Source: Rhizobium aethiopicum
Lineage (GTDB): Bacteria; Pseudomonadota; Alphaproteobacteria; Rhizobiales; Rhizobiaceae
Direction of reading: 5' to 3'
NCBI RefSeq assembly: GCF_014197535.1
Contig: NZ_JACIFV010000001.1
Coordinates: 310,001-374,000, forward strand
DNA length: 64,000 bases
Shown: positions 1 to 8,527 of the stretch, in pieces
How the letters are laid out: every line of letters begins with the position of its first letter
How positions within the stretch are numbered: position 1 is the first letter of the stretch
Program-made: the position numbers and the translations under genes
The notes under the pieces: model-generated
The model's database searches: none
Told to the model about the DNA's origin: nothing
What the model saw: the letters and a program-made list of their open reading frames with translations, nothing else

Positions 1-377
1 ATCTGGTCGTAGACCTTGCGCAGAGCTGGCGCCATCTTGTTAGTCAGCGTGCCGGCGACGATCATCACGTCGGACTGGCGCGGCGAAGCGCGCGGCGCAA
101 AACCAAAGCGCTCGACGTCGTAACGCGGCATGGAGAGCTGCATCATTTCGACGGCGCAGCAGGCAAGACCGAAGGTCATCCACATCAGGGAGCCGGTGCG
201 AGCCCAGTTGATCAGTTCGTCCGTCGAGGTGACGAGGAAACCCTTGTCGGCGAGCTCGTTATTGATCTCGCCGAAAAACGCGTCGTTGCTGCCGATCGGC
301 TTGCCGGTCGACGGATCGATGATCCCCTTCGGTTGCGGCGCGACGAGCGGCTGATTGCTCACAGGGGTCACTCCCAT
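1..377 (-). CDS. nuoB: NADH-quinone oxidoreductase subunit B, NuoB (3' end missing)
   Basis: NuoB is a peripheral-arm subunit of respiratory complex I that holds iron-sulfur cluster N2, the last electron carrier before ubiquinone. The visible N-terminal part of about 125 residues contains [10 protein letters not shown], whose adjacent cysteines are N2 ligands, followed by the conserved PRYDVERFG and the [11 protein letters not shown] segment. The reading frame runs off the left edge, so the C-terminal third is not in the window. The ATG at 377 overlaps the end of nuoA by 10 bases, which indicates translational coupling in a nuoA-nuoB operon running leftward. A proline- and glycine-rich N-terminal extension of about 20 residues is typical of alphaproteobacterial NuoB. 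The identification is secure. Confidence 0.96.
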   Translation of the reverse strand, partial: MGVTPVSNQPLVAPQPKGIIDPSTGKPIGSNDAFFGEINNELADKGFLVTSTDELINWARTGSLMWMTFGLACCAVEMMQLSMPRYDVERFGFAPRASPRQSDVMIVAGTLTNKMAPALRKVYDQ

Positions 378-733
378 TCCAGGGCTCCCTTCTTCCATTC
401 ATAGATAAAGCCGATGGTCAGCACGAGGAGGAAGACCATCATGGACCAGAAGCCGAACCAGCCGATGGCGCCGAAGGAAACGGCCCAGGGGAAGAGGAAG
501 GCGACCTCGAGGTCGAAGATGATGAAGAGGATCGACACGAGATAGAAGCGGATGTCGAACTTCATGCGGGCGTCGTCGAAGGCATTGAAGCCGCATTCGT
601 AAGCGGAGAGCTTTTCCGAATCGGGCGCTTTGAAAGCCACGGCGAACGGCGCAATGAGCAGCGCCAGGCCGATAACGAGCGCGATGGCGATGAAGATAGC
701 GATCGGAATATAGGAACTGAGCAGTTCAGTCAT
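368..733 (-). CDS. nuoA: NADH-quinone oxidoreductase subunit A, NuoA
   Basis: NuoA is a small membrane subunit of complex I at the junction of the membrane and peripheral arms. The 121-residue protein has three hydrophobic segments (about residues 8-30, 63-83 and 88-110) and the conserved loop [18 protein letters not shown], including the family's Cys-Gly-Phe motif. Two ATG codons lie in tandem (736 and 733); an AAGGA element lies about five bases before the first, so either may be used. Longer in-frame starts upstream read into the promoter region and are unlikely. It is the first gene of the leftward nuo operon and overlaps nuoB by 10 bases. Confidence 0.96.
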   Translation of the reverse strand: MTELLSSYIPIAIFIAIALVIGLALLIAPFAVAFKAPDSEKLSAYECGFNAFDDARMKFDIRFYLVSILFIIFDLEVAFLFPWAVSFGAIGWFGFWSMMVFLLVLTIGFIYEWKKGALEWE

Positions 734-980
734 CATGTTCATCCTTGCTTGCCGGAGGCGCCAGGCGGCGCATTTGGGCAATTGCCCGACAAGCGAACGT
801 GCGTTGCAACAAGCCGTGGTTAGCGCAGGCGACGCCCCGGCGCAAGACTTTTACAGAGGCAATTCGACGCGTCGCGCGCGGACATTATCAAGCAGATGCA
901 ACGATGTCGCGACAAATCCGCAGAAGTCGATTCAAGCTGCATGCCTGACCCTTGGAAACTGCATGGCTTTCGGAAGAGAA

Positions 981-1057
981 TGGCGCGAGTGACGGGGCTC
1001 GAACCCGCGACCTCCGGCGTGACAGGCCGGCACTCTAACCGACTGAGCTACACCCGC
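981..1057 (-). tRNA. tRNA-Asp(GTC), copy 1
   Basis: A 77-base cloverleaf can be drawn with a seven-pair acceptor stem (GCGGGTG with CACTCGC, one G-T pair), a D-arm AGCTCAGTCGGTTAGAGT, anticodon loop CTGTCAC giving anticodon GTC, T-arm GGTTCGAGCCC, discriminator G and an encoded CCA. It is identical over its full length to the copy at 1109-1185, from which it is separated by 51 bases. The pair lies between nuoA and tRNA-Val, as in other Rhizobiaceae. Confidence 0.97.
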
Positions 1058-1108
1058 GCATGATGGACGGAAGAGCCGGACGGCAGCGCTTGAACGCCTG
1101 CTTTGAAA

Positions 1109-1185
1109 TGGCGCGAGTGACGGGGCTCGAACCCGCGACCTCCGGCGTGACAGGCCGGCACTCTAACCGACTGAGCTACACCCGC
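1109..1185 (-). tRNA. tRNA-Asp(GTC), copy 2
   Basis: This is an exact duplicate of the tRNA at 981-1057, with the same anticodon GTC and encoded CCA. As it lies upstream on the same strand, both copies could be processed from one transcript. The flanks of the two copies differ, so the duplication is either old or confined by gene conversion to the tRNA itself. Confidence 0.97.
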
Positions 1186-1598
1186 ACTTCATTTCAAGCA
1201 ATCCGGATGCCTTCGCACCCTCACCAAAACGGCTGGCCGTTTCGATGAGCGGCTAACTACGGGGTTCGCCTTTTAGTGTCAAGCAGGTTTGGAGACAAAA
1301 CCATGACAGTCGCTGAATTGTTTCGGCAGAGCCGCTGCAGGAAGAACGGAAAGCCGGCAATTCCAACCTCCGCAGCGGCACTGAGGCACGATCGGAGCCG
1401 ACGGCGCAGGCAAAACGGATAAGTCCGCTGCCTGCCCTCCCCTTTATCCACAGGCCGACCGAGCGCGATCGGCAGCACAGACCAGCAGACGACCGCCAAA
1501 AAAATCAAAAATTCTTCACAAACACTCTTGCGGTTTTGCCGCGATCCGCATAGATCACGGCCACCAACGCAGCAGGCCGATACGGCTTCGCCAGCGAT
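1186..1598. other. Intergenic region between divergent tRNA genes
   Basis: These 413 bases separate the leftward tRNA-Asp pair from the rightward tRNA-Val and must hold both promoters. Open frames here (for example on the minus strand at 1257-1508) lack a ribosome binding site and any recognisable similarity. I see no gene in it. Confidence 0.6.
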
Positions 1599-1674
1599 GG
1601 GCGATTAGCTCAGTTGGTAGAGCGCCTCGTTTACACCGAGGATGTCGGGAGTTCGAGTCTCTCATCGCCCACCA
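1599..1674 (+). tRNA. tRNA-Val(TAC)
   Basis: The 76-base sequence starts GGGCGATTAGCTCAG and ends CATCGCCCACCA. The acceptor stem GGGCGAT pairs with the 3' strand, the anticodon stem CCTCG/CGAGG closes loop TTTACAC with anticodon TAC, and the T-arm contains GTTCGAGTC. CCA is encoded and is followed at once by a run of six T, which may serve in termination or 3' processing. Confidence 0.97.
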
Positions 1675-1958
1675 TTTTTTCCAAAGTGCCAAGCAGCTGA
1701 ATAACGCCGAGGCTTCGCAGACGAACGCCGGCATTGCTTCGTCACCATATTTGCAATTCCAGTTGCGCAGCCGATCCAATCGAGGCGCCCGACAGCTCCA
1801 GATGCGCCGCCCCCTGAAAGCCAGTGCTCCACCAAATCGGACTACCCCCGGCCGCCACGCCACCTCCTATTGGGCGAATGGATGGGGGCGGGCAAAAGTG
1901 AGATTATTCGTCGCCCGGAAGTCTCCGCAGTTGAAGGCTTACGGTGCCGGGGGGTGCC

Positions 1959-2171
1959 ATGAGAACTCTATGCTCCGCATTGACGCTGTGCATCGCGATC
2001 GCCCTTGGCGCGCCAAGCGCCACATATGTCAGCCTGCCCGGATACGCGTTCAAAACGAATCCGAATTGCCAGCGCCAGGTACCGAAGACAAAGTTTGACA
2101 GAAGGTGCGACCAGCCGAGACTGGGTTTCAAGGACTTTACGCCCCCGCTTGTGACCGTGCTCGGGATCTGA
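1959..2171 (+). CDS. Small exported protein of unknown function
   Basis: A 70-residue protein begins MRTLCSALTLCIAIALGAPS, a good Sec-type signal sequence (short positive N-terminus, about 14 hydrophobic residues). The mature part has two cysteines (CQRQ and RRCDQ) and ends in FTPPLVTVLGI. The GGGGGG stretch eight bases before the ATG can serve as a ribosome binding site. I do not recognise a family. The gene stands alone between tRNA-Val and a convergent glutathione peroxidase gene. The case for coding rests on the signal peptide and the ribosome binding site only. Confidence 0.5.
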   Translation: MRTLCSALTLCIAIALGAPSATYVSLPGYAFKTNPNCQRQVPKTKFDRRCDQPRLGFKDFTPPLVTVLGI

Positions 2172-2195
2172 AGATCCTGCTGGGCTCCTAGCAAA

Positions 2196-2744
2196 TCATC
2201 CCTTCGCCAGTTCTTGATCCACCGCGGAAACCAGCCGCGAATCATCTGCCGTCACATCGGGCGCGAAGCGGGCGGCGATTTTGCCGTCGCGGCCGATCAG
2301 GAATTTTTCGAAATTCCAGAGAATGTCGTCCTCGTCGCCGCCTGATATGCCGTGGGCATTCAGGCGTTCGCGCATCGGACCCTCGCCCGTCGTCTTCACG
2401 CCCGATTTGGTCAACTGCCGGTAGAGCGGGTGCTGGGCCTCGCCCTTGACCGAAATCTTCGAGAAGATCGGGAAGGTGACGTCGTAAGTGGTGGTGCAGA
2501 AATCGAGAATCTCGGCGTCGGTGCCGGGCTCCTGGCCCTTGAAGTCATTGGCGGGGAAAGCGGCGATGACGAAGCCGCGCTCGCGCTTTTCGCCATAGAG
2601 TCTTTCAAGCCCCTCATATTGCGGGGTCAGCCCGCATTTCGAGGCGACATTGACGATCAGAAGCACCCTGCCCTTGTATTCGTTCAGCGTGATGTCACGA
2701 CCATCCACAGTCTTGACCGGGATATCCAGCACATTGCCCGTCAC
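2196..2744 (-). CDS. Glutathione peroxidase (cysteine type)
   Basis: Thiol peroxidase of the GPx family, reducing hydrogen peroxide and organic hydroperoxides in the cytoplasm. The 182-residue protein has the family signature VNVASKCGLTPQY with the peroxidatic Cys37 in place of selenocysteine, the Gln/Trp tetrad motifs (FPANDFKGQEPG; ILWNFEKFL) and the Asn of the WNF motif. Many bacterial members of this type are in fact thioredoxin-dependent, so the reductant cannot be read from the sequence. It is transcribed away from the small exported protein gene, tail to tail. The length is normal for the family and no signal peptide is present. Confidence 0.93.
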   Translation of the reverse strand: MTGNVLDIPVKTVDGRDITLNEYKGRVLLIVNVASKCGLTPQYEGLERLYGEKRERGFVIAAFPANDFKGQEPGTDAEILDFCTTTYDVTFPIFSKISVKGEAQHPLYRQLTKSGVKTTGEGPMRERLNAHGISGGDEDDILWNFEKFLIGRDGKIAARFAPDVTADDSRLVSAVDQELAKG

Positions 2745-2874
2745 GGGAACCTCCAGTTTGATGGGAACATTTTCGCCGAACTTAGCGATATCGCCGTCGT
2801 TGTCATCCGCGTCAGAATCAATTCGGCGTTAGAAGAGGCCGGGACCGCGTTGCGGCGGCACCGGCCTTCGCCTA

Positions 2875-3228
2875 TCAGGCGGGGGATGTTTCCTTCACGT
2901 CGTCCAGCAGGAAGTGCACGACGAGATAATCCGTCTTGTAGTGGCGGCCGCTGTCCGACACGGATTCCACGCTGCCGCCGTCCTTCGGGTGCCAGGGGTG
3001 GTAATGAGGATTGGTGGTGATCAGGGTGATGGCCTTGCCATCTTTTTCGCCAAGCCGGAAGCGCATCTCGGCGAGCGGCCAGATCCGCTCGTAATCTCCC
3101 ATGGTGATGCGGGCCTTCAGCGCCTTACGGTGCAGCGGCGCTTCGCCGGCCTCGGCGGGTGCTTCCAACGTCACCTCCTCGGCTCCGTTGATGATGGCGT
3201 TGAATTCTTCAGGCCACATGCGTCTCAT
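2875..3228 (-). CDS. Conserved hypothetical protein, 117 residues
   Basis: The protein is polar and acidic and has no signal peptide or membrane segment. Notable parts are PEEFNAIINGAEEVTLEAP near the start and a His-rich turn NPHYHPWHPKDGGSVESV at residues 73-91, which could bind metal or nucleotide, though that is speculation. The start codon follows GGGAGGAG at a good distance, which supports coding. I recognise it only as a type of small protein seen in rhizobial genomes and can offer no function. It is divergent from the methyltransferase at 3391. Confidence 0.7.
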   Translation of the reverse strand: MRRMWPEEFNAIINGAEEVTLEAPAEAGEAPLHRKALKARITMGDYERIWPLAEMRFRLGEKDGKAITLITTNPHYHPWHPKDGGSVESVSDSGRHYKTDYLVVHFLLDDVKETSPA

Positions 3229-3390
3229 GAAATCGCTCCTCCCGGGGCTCTCGTCAGTCCACAGGTGAAACTTAGCGATTTGTTCGAAAGAAGCAAATTC
3301 CTGTCATGCGGTTGTCATCCGCCTCGGCTGCTCCTACGTTCCCGTCATACCGCATCAGGGCCGTCAGCCGCCCCAATCCCGAGATCAGAG

Positions 3391-3996
3391 ATGAAGACAC
3401 GTGAAGAAAGGCAGGCGCTGCGGGCAAGCATGCCGCGCACCCCGCTCAGCGCCCATCATATGGAACATGCCCGCCTGCTGCCTGATCGCGGCGAACTGCT
3501 CTACCGGATCCCAAATGGCGGCATCGGCGTCGAAGTGGGTGCAGCCTTCGGCGAATATACGGCGGAGATCCTGGAAAAGAATCGCCCGGCGCAGCTTTAT
3601 CTCATCGATCCGTGGTCGATGGATCGCTACAGCTCCGGGATCGACGCGATTCACACGAATTTCGCCGCCGAGATCGAGGCCGGCCGGCTGCACCTGATGC
3701 AAGGCACATCGCTCGACAAGCTCGCCGAATTCGAGGACGACTTCCTCGACTGGGCCTATATCGACACCGACCATTCTTTCGAGCTCACCTGGCAGGAGCT
3801 CCTGCTCTGCGAGAAGAAGGTGAAGCGGACAGGACGCATTGCCGGCCACGATTTCTGCACAGGCAACACGGTCAAACCGATCGTCTACGGTGTCGTCGAG
3901 GCGGTTACGAAATTCTGCAAGGATTATGGCTGGCAATTCGAATTCCTGACGGTCGAATCACACGCGCATTTTTCCTACTGCCTGAAGCGCCTCTGA
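3391..3996 (+). CDS. Class I SAM-dependent methyltransferase (family 24 type)
   Basis: The 201-residue protein has a Rossmann methyltransferase pattern: the SAM-binding glycine loop GVEVGAAFGEYT (about residues 45-56), an acidic end of strand 2 in LYLIDPWSM, and the DWAYIDTDHSFE segment, which is the characteristic acidic and His-containing motif of methyltransferase family 24. The substrate is unknown; relatives modify sugars in polysaccharide or act on small molecules. The ATG at 3391 is chosen because the protein N-terminus from there matches the start of the fold; an open frame continues upstream but crosses the promoter of the divergent gene. It is convergent with the broken cupin gene. 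Confidence 0.8.
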   Translation: MKTREERQALRASMPRTPLSAHHMEHARLLPDRGELLYRIPNGGIGVEVGAAFGEYTAEILEKNRPAQLYLIDPWSMDRYSSGIDAIHTNFAAEIEAGRLHLMQGTSLDKLAEFEDDFLDWAYIDTDHSFELTWQELLLCEKKVKRTGRIAGHDFCTGNTVKPIVYGVVEAVTKFCKDYGWQFEFLTVESHAHFSYCLKRL

Positions 3997-4001
3997 TCAG
4001 C

Positions 4002-4403
4002 TCACGCCTTGCCGGAATATTGATCGTCGCTGACCTTTTCCATCCAGTCGACATGACTGCCGTCCAATGCCTCGTGAATGGCAATATGCGTCATCGCCGT
4101 GTCCGGGCCGGCGCCGTGCCAGTGTTTTTCGCCCGGCGCAAACCAGACGGTGTCGCCGGTGCGGATCTCGCGGATGTCCCCGCCCCAGCTCTGGGCGAGG
4201 CCCTTGCCCGAGGTGACGACCAGCGTCTAGCCGAGCGGATGCGTGTGCCAAGCCGTGCGGGCGCCCGGTTCGAAGGTGACGGAGGTTGCCCTCACCCGGG
4301 CCGGCGCCGGCGGCTCGATCAGCGGATCCTGGCGAACGGCGCCGGTAAAATAGTCGGCCGGCGGTTTCGTCGAGGGGCTGGAGCCGACGGGTTTGATCTC
4401 CAT
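4002..4403 (-). pseudogene. Cupin gene of the hydroxynitrile-lyase-like type, interrupted by an amber codon
   Basis: Read through one TAG codon, this is a complete 133-residue single-domain cupin: MEIKPVGSS at the start, metal-binding motif HTHPLG (His53, His55), then TLVVTSGKG, a second motif with PGEKHWHGA, and the C-terminal [13 protein letters not shown]. It resembles manganese-dependent cupin hydroxynitrile lyases such as GtHNL and uncharacterised relatives. The TAG (bases 4229-4227) stands at residue 59, where these proteins have the glutamine that completes the metal site; a CAG to TAG change explains it. Both halves stay in frame with no other lesion. It is either a recent nonsense mutation or a sequencing error. 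The start has a GGAAAGGA-type ribosome binding site. Confidence 0.85.
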
Positions 4404-4548
4404 GATCGTTCCTTTCCATCCAATAGCGTTGAAGCCTTGTCTCTGGACGATATTTGATTGAGGCGAGCGATCAAGACCGGATCGGCAATTGCCGCACAGT
4501 TGCCCGCCTGATAGGCCAGTGCCACTTTCATAACCTGGGGAGATGTTC

Positions 4549-5535
4549 ATGAAACACCATGCTTTTGGCCGCATGCCTTTCACCGTCACCAATGTCGGCT
4601 TCGGCGCCTGGCAGATCGGCGGCTCCTGGGGCGATATCAGCGAGGCAGACGGGCGGGCGGCGCTGAATGCCGCGCTCGATGCCGGTATGACGTTCATCGA
4701 CACGGCGGATGTTTACGGCGACGGCCGCTCGGAAAAGATCATTGCCGATGTCTTGAAGACGCGCGGCGACGAGCGCCCGATGGTCGCGACCAAGGCAGGC
4801 CGCCGCCTCAACCCGCATGTCGCGGAAGGTTATACCAAGGCCAATCTCGAAGGCTTCATCGACCGCAGCCTGGAGAATCTTGCGGTCGACAGTCTCGACC
4901 TCGTGCAGTTGCACTGCCCGCCGCGCGAGGTGCTTTACCAGCCCGAGGTCTTCGAGAGCCTCGACACGCTGCAGAAAGCCGGCAAGATCAAGGGTTATGG
5001 CGTCAGCGTCGAAAAGGTCGAGGACGGCCTGAAGGCGATCGAATATCCCGGCGTCGTCAGCATCCAGATCATCTACAACATCTTCCGCCAACGCCCCGAC
5101 CATCTGTTCTTCGCCGAGGCGCGCCGCAGGAACGTGGCGATCATCGCCCGCGTGCCGCTCGCAAGCGGCCTTCTCTCCGGCAAGATCAGCCGCGAGACGC
5201 AGTTTGCCAGCGACGACCACCGCAATTTCAACCGCCACGGCGAAGCTTTCGATGTCGGCGAGACCTTTGCGGGCGTACCCTTCGAGGTCGGGCTGCAGGC
5301 GGTCGAGGAAGTACGCAAGCTGGTGCCGGCCGGCGCCACCATGGCCGCCTTGGCGCTGCGCTGGATCCTGATGAGCGATGCGGTCACCGTCGTCATCCCC
5401 GGCGCCCGCAATGCCGAACAGGCGAGAGCCAACGCGGCTGCCGCCGACCTTGCGCCGCTTTCAGCGGATGTCATGGCGACGACGCGTGAAATCTACGAGC
5501 GGCTGATCGCGCCGCATGTGCATCAGCGCTGGTAA
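4549..5535 (+). CDS. Aldo/keto reductase
   Basis: NAD(P)H-dependent oxidoreductase of the AKR superfamily, 328 residues, TIM barrel. The catalytic tetrad is visible as Asp51 and Tyr56 (IDTADVYGDG), Lys82 (ATKAG) and His122 (VQLHCPP). The C-terminal cofactor-binding segment is AVTVVIPGARNAEQ. Two ATG codons are possible (4543 and 4549); the GGGGAG ends at 4542, so the second has the better spacing and gives the start MKHHAFG. The substrate cannot be predicted; the adjacent oxidoreductases suggest a small carbonyl-metabolism group. It is divergent from the broken cupin gene. Confidence 0.93.
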   Translation: MKHHAFGRMPFTVTNVGFGAWQIGGSWGDISEADGRAALNAALDAGMTFIDTADVYGDGRSEKIIADVLKTRGDERPMVATKAGRRLNPHVAEGYTKANLEGFIDRSLENLAVDSLDLVQLHCPPREVLYQPEVFESLDTLQKAGKIKGYGVSVEKVEDGLKAIEYPGVVSIQIIYNIFRQRPDHLFFAEARRRNVAIIARVPLASGLLSGKISRETQFASDDHRNFNRHGEAFDVGETFAGVPFEVGLQAVEEVRKLVPAGATMAALALRWILMSDAVTVVIPGARNAEQARANAAAADLAPLSADVMATTREIYERLIAPHVHQRW

Positions 5536-5606
5536 GCCCTGATGGACCGTTCAAGCCCGGCTGGCCGCCTGGCCGGGCCTGAGACATCATCCCAAGAAGG
5601 ACCGGA

Positions 5607-6596
5607 TCAGACCGTCACGACAATCTTGCCGAACTGCTCGTTCGATTCCAAGAAGCGGTGCGCCTCGACGATCTGCTCGAAAGGGAATGTCCTTGATATG
5701 ACAGGCTCCAGCGCGCCGGACGCGAGCCCTTCGAAAATAAAGGTCTTTGCAGCCTGCAGCCGCGCCGGATCGCGGAGGATCTCATGGACGAGATAACCGC
5801 GTAGCGTCAGGCCTTTGCCGAGCACCGCAGAAAGCGGAAACGGCGTCGGCTCCTGATTCAATCCGCCATATTCGATGAGAATGCCGCCCGATGACATTGC
5901 CGCGCTCAGCGGTTCGAAGATGGGGCCGGCGACGGCATCGAAGACGACCCGCACGCCATCCCGGCCGGCGACGGCCTTCAGCTTCGTTTCCAGATCTTCC
6001 TCCTGTGAAGCGAGGACATGCGCAGCACCGGCATCGTGCAATGCCTTACGCTTTACGGAGGTCCTGGTAATCGCGATCGGCGTCGCACCGACCTTGTTGG
6101 CAATCTGGATCGCAGCAAGTCCCACGCTGCTCGAGGCAGCGGTAACGGCGACGAAATCACCTTTGCTCAACCCGGCAGTGTCGATGAGTGCGCCGTAGGC
6201 CGTCAAAAACGGCATCCAGACGGCAGCGGCCGCCTCCCAGGACAGCGTCGGCGGATGCCTGACGACAAATTCGGCGGGAAAAGTTATGAGTTCCCCATAA
6301 GCCGGCCACTGGACCATAGAGATGGGCGGGATGATGCTAACGCGGTCGCCCGGCATAAAACCATCCACCCCCTCGCCCACCGCCTCGACGATACCGGCCG
6401 CTTCGAGGCCGAGGCCCGAGGGCAGCGGCGCAGTTTCGATATAGGCGCCTGACCGCAACAAAGCTTCAGCGCGATTGATGCCCAGCGCCTTGACACGGAT
6501 CTGAACCAACCCCGGCTGGGGCGCGGGAATCACTACATTCTCGATGCGGAGAACCTCGGGACCGCCAAGCTCATGAAAGCGGATTACGCGTGGCAT
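5607..6596 (-). CDS. Zinc-independent quinone oxidoreductase / MDR-type alcohol dehydrogenase
   Basis: A 329-residue member of the medium-chain dehydrogenase/reductase superfamily. It begins with the GroES-like domain (ELGGPEVLRIENV; the LGLEAAGIVEAVGEGVDGFMPGDRV segment) and continues with a Rossmann domain (AVTAASSSVGLAAIQIANKVG). The cysteine and histidine ligands of catalytic zinc are absent, which places it with quinone oxidoreductases and crotonyl-CoA-reductase-like enzymes. The C-terminus FEQIVEAHRFLESNEQFGKIVVTV is typical. It is divergently transcribed from a LysR gene at 6701, with 104 bases between them, so that regulator probably controls it. Confidence 0.92.
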   Translation of the reverse strand: MPRVIRFHELGGPEVLRIENVVIPAPQPGLVQIRVKALGINRAEALLRSGAYIETAPLPSGLGLEAAGIVEAVGEGVDGFMPGDRVSIIPPISMVQWPAYGELITFPAEFVVRHPPTLSWEAAAAVWMPFLTAYGALIDTAGLSKGDFVAVTAASSSVGLAAIQIANKVGATPIAITRTSVKRKALHDAGAAHVLASQEEDLETKLKAVAGRDGVRVVFDAVAGPIFEPLSAAMSSGGILIEYGGLNQEPTPFPLSAVLGKGLTLRGYLVHEILRDPARLQAAKTFIFEGLASGALEPVISRTFPFEQIVEAHRFLESNEQFGKIVVTV

Positions 6597-6700
6597 TCGA
6601 TATCAACTCCAAAATGATTGAACCGAATGATCTATGCCAAGCCGCCTCCAGAAGATAAATTGGCCCGCAGGTAAGACAGAAGAAACCAAGAGTTTGCAAT

Positions 6701-7600
6701 ATGGATCGTCTCACCAGCATGGCCGTCTTCGTGAAGGCCGTCGATCTGGGCTCATTCGCAGCGGCCGCCGCGGCCCTTGGCCTGTCCGGACCGATGGTCG
6801 GCAAGCATATCCGCTTTCTCGAGGAGCGCCTGGGTGTGAGCCTCATCAACCGGACGACGCGGCGCCAGAGCCTGACGGATTTCGGACGCGCCTATTACGA
6901 GCGCTGCCGGATGATCCTTGCGGAGACCGAGGCTGCGGATGCGCTTGCAGTCGATCATCTTTCCGAACCCTGCGGAAGGCTGCGCGTCACCATGCCCGTT
7001 CATTTCGGTCGGCGCTGCGTGGTCCCGATCCTAATCGAACTCGCTCAGCGGCATCCGAACCTCGAACTTGATCTATCGCTCAGCGATCCTGTCGTCGACC
7101 TCGCGGAGGGCGGCTACGATCTCGCGATCCGCACCGGCGAGTTGGAGGATAGATCGGGCGTCATTGCACGCCGTGTCGCGCGCCAGCGCATGGTGGTCTG
7201 CGCCTCGCCGACCTATCTCGATGACCACGGCAGACCTGAGCAGCTCAAGGATCTCGGCGGGCACGATGCTATCGTCTATGCCCGCTCCGCCCGGTTCCGT
7301 CCGTGGCTTTTTCCACGCGGCGAAGAGCCACCGATTGAAATCAGGCCCAAGAGCCGTTTGAGGCTCGATGATCTCGATGCCATTGCCGATGCGGCAACGG
7401 CAGGCATGGGGCTCGCTTGGCTGCCCTCCTGGCTTATCCGGGACCGTGTGCAGGCAGGGATGCTGGTGGTGGTGCTGCCGGACGAGCCGGAATTCCCGTA
7501 TGATTGTCATGCGCTGTGGCTACAGACATCGCACCTGCCGCTCAGGACTCGTCTTGCGGTCGACGCATTGGCGGCTGTCTTGCCCAAATTCATGACGTAG
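6701..7600 (+). CDS. LysR-family transcriptional regulator
   Basis: A 299-residue LysR regulator. The N-terminal winged helix-turn-helix (MDRLTSMAVFVKAVDLGSFAAAAAALGLSG, about residues 1-60) is followed by the linker helix and a two-lobed effector domain (from about residue 90, GRLRVTMPVHFGRRCVVPIL). The subgroup with the start MDRLTSM often regulates a neighbouring oxidoreductase gene in response to its substrate. It is divergent from the quinone oxidoreductase gene. The protein is full length and no signal of decay is seen. Confidence 0.93.
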   Translation: MDRLTSMAVFVKAVDLGSFAAAAAALGLSGPMVGKHIRFLEERLGVSLINRTTRRQSLTDFGRAYYERCRMILAETEAADALAVDHLSEPCGRLRVTMPVHFGRRCVVPILIELAQRHPNLELDLSLSDPVVDLAEGGYDLAIRTGELEDRSGVIARRVARQRMVVCASPTYLDDHGRPEQLKDLGGHDAIVYARSARFRPWLFPRGEEPPIEIRPKSRLRLDDLDAIADAATAGMGLAWLPSWLIRDRVQAGMLVVVLPDEPEFPYDCHALWLQTSHLPLRTRLAVDALAAVLPKFMT

Positions 7601-7635
7601 GCCATCGGCCGTTCAGGGGCGAATCGGCCAAAGAA

Positions 7636-7662
7636 AAAGGCCGGGAGCAAAACCCGGCCTTT
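7636..7662 (-). terminator. Rho-independent terminator, possibly bidirectional
   Basis: AAAGGCCGGG pairs with CCCGGCCTTT across a seven-base loop. On the minus strand the stem is followed by TTTTTCTTT, so it best serves the leftward phytase-like pseudogene; on the plus strand it follows the LysR gene by 36 bases. Confidence 0.8.
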
Positions 7663-7663
7663 A

Positions 7664-8434
7664 AGTATGATGGGAACGCGAACTCCGTTCGTGGCGGTCA
7701 AGTTGACCGGGAAGAACAGGGTTTCCCCGGACGAGTCGCTCATACCGTCATTATCGGTGACAGCGTAAGGCTTGCCCGATGCGTCGAAGGCGAAGCCTTC
7801 GAGCTTGTCGAGCACATAGCCGTTGGTCGCCGTCTTCAGTTCGCCGAGGAAATCGTGCGCTTCGGTCTTCTTCGCAACCGGCAGTTCGCCCCCGAGCTTG
7901 GCCGGCATCTGCGGGATCTTCCCATCATTGACGTTTTCATCGCGCTCGTTTTCGGTCGCGATGGCACCAAACGTCTTTTCCTTGTTGAGGGCGGTGGAAT
8001 CCGGCTGGCCGCCGAGATCGCAGGTGTTCTCGATCTTCGTCGTCGCCACGTCGACGATTGCGAGGCGGCCGGAGGGCTTGGCCTTGCTTTCGGAGGTATT
8101 GACGGCAACCAGCGCCTTGCCGGCGCTCGAGGTGACCGATGTCGGCTCGCCATCCATCATCAGCGCGCCGGCGGCTTTCGGGGCCTTGGCGCTGGTGATG
8201 TCGATGAAGCCGATCGCACCGAGCGGGCTGTCGCTATAGATCAGGGTGTTGCCGTCGTCGGTCGCGGTGATGATTTCTGCAGATGTCACCGACAGCTTGT
8301 CCTTGTCACCAGGCAGGTTCTGGGCGACCCGGGAAGGAGGCGATGCGGTTGAAGACCGGCTCGGCCGCAGCGGGAAAGGCAACAGATGCGAGAAGCACGG
8401 CAGCAAGCGCTGCCTTGCGGGATGAAATTGTCAT
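7664..8434 (-). pseudogene. Decayed esterase-like phytase / choice-of-anchor protein (internal deletion plus frameshift)
   Basis: The start MTISSRKAALAAVLLASVAFPAAAEP (from 8434, shown here only as a signal peptide with an Ala-rich end) leads into FNRIASFP. There the frame breaks: an extra G in CCCGGG near 8327-8333 shifts reading, and the sequence resumes as VAQNLPGDKDKLSVTSAEI in another frame. Further on, NDGKIPQMPA is joined directly to KLGGELPVAKK. As I recall, in full-length relatives these two segments lie several hundred residues apart, so the middle of the protein appears to have been deleted. The C-terminal motif VTDNDGMSDSSGETLFF is kept. The last codons before the terminator are uncertain, hence the approximate left end. 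It was probably an exported, phosphate- or calcium-linked protein. Confidence 0.75.
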
Positions 8435-8527
8435 GGAGACCCCCAATGTCGAAAGATCGAACAGAGGGGTTTTGCGGGACTGCCATGACAGAGACATGAC
8501 AGCCGGCAAGATTTCAGAGGGTCGGCG

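Noticed and set aside
1060..1248. Open frame with ARVTGLEPATSGVTGRHSN-like protein over the tRNA-Asp genes
   Set aside because: It is the well-known false protein made by reading tRNA sequence on the opposite strand; the tRNA genes explain the conservation.
1555..1863. Minus-strand frame over tRNA-Val with an MRDSNSRHPRCKRGALPTEL-like stretch
   Set aside because: This is also a translation of tRNA sequence and has no start signal.
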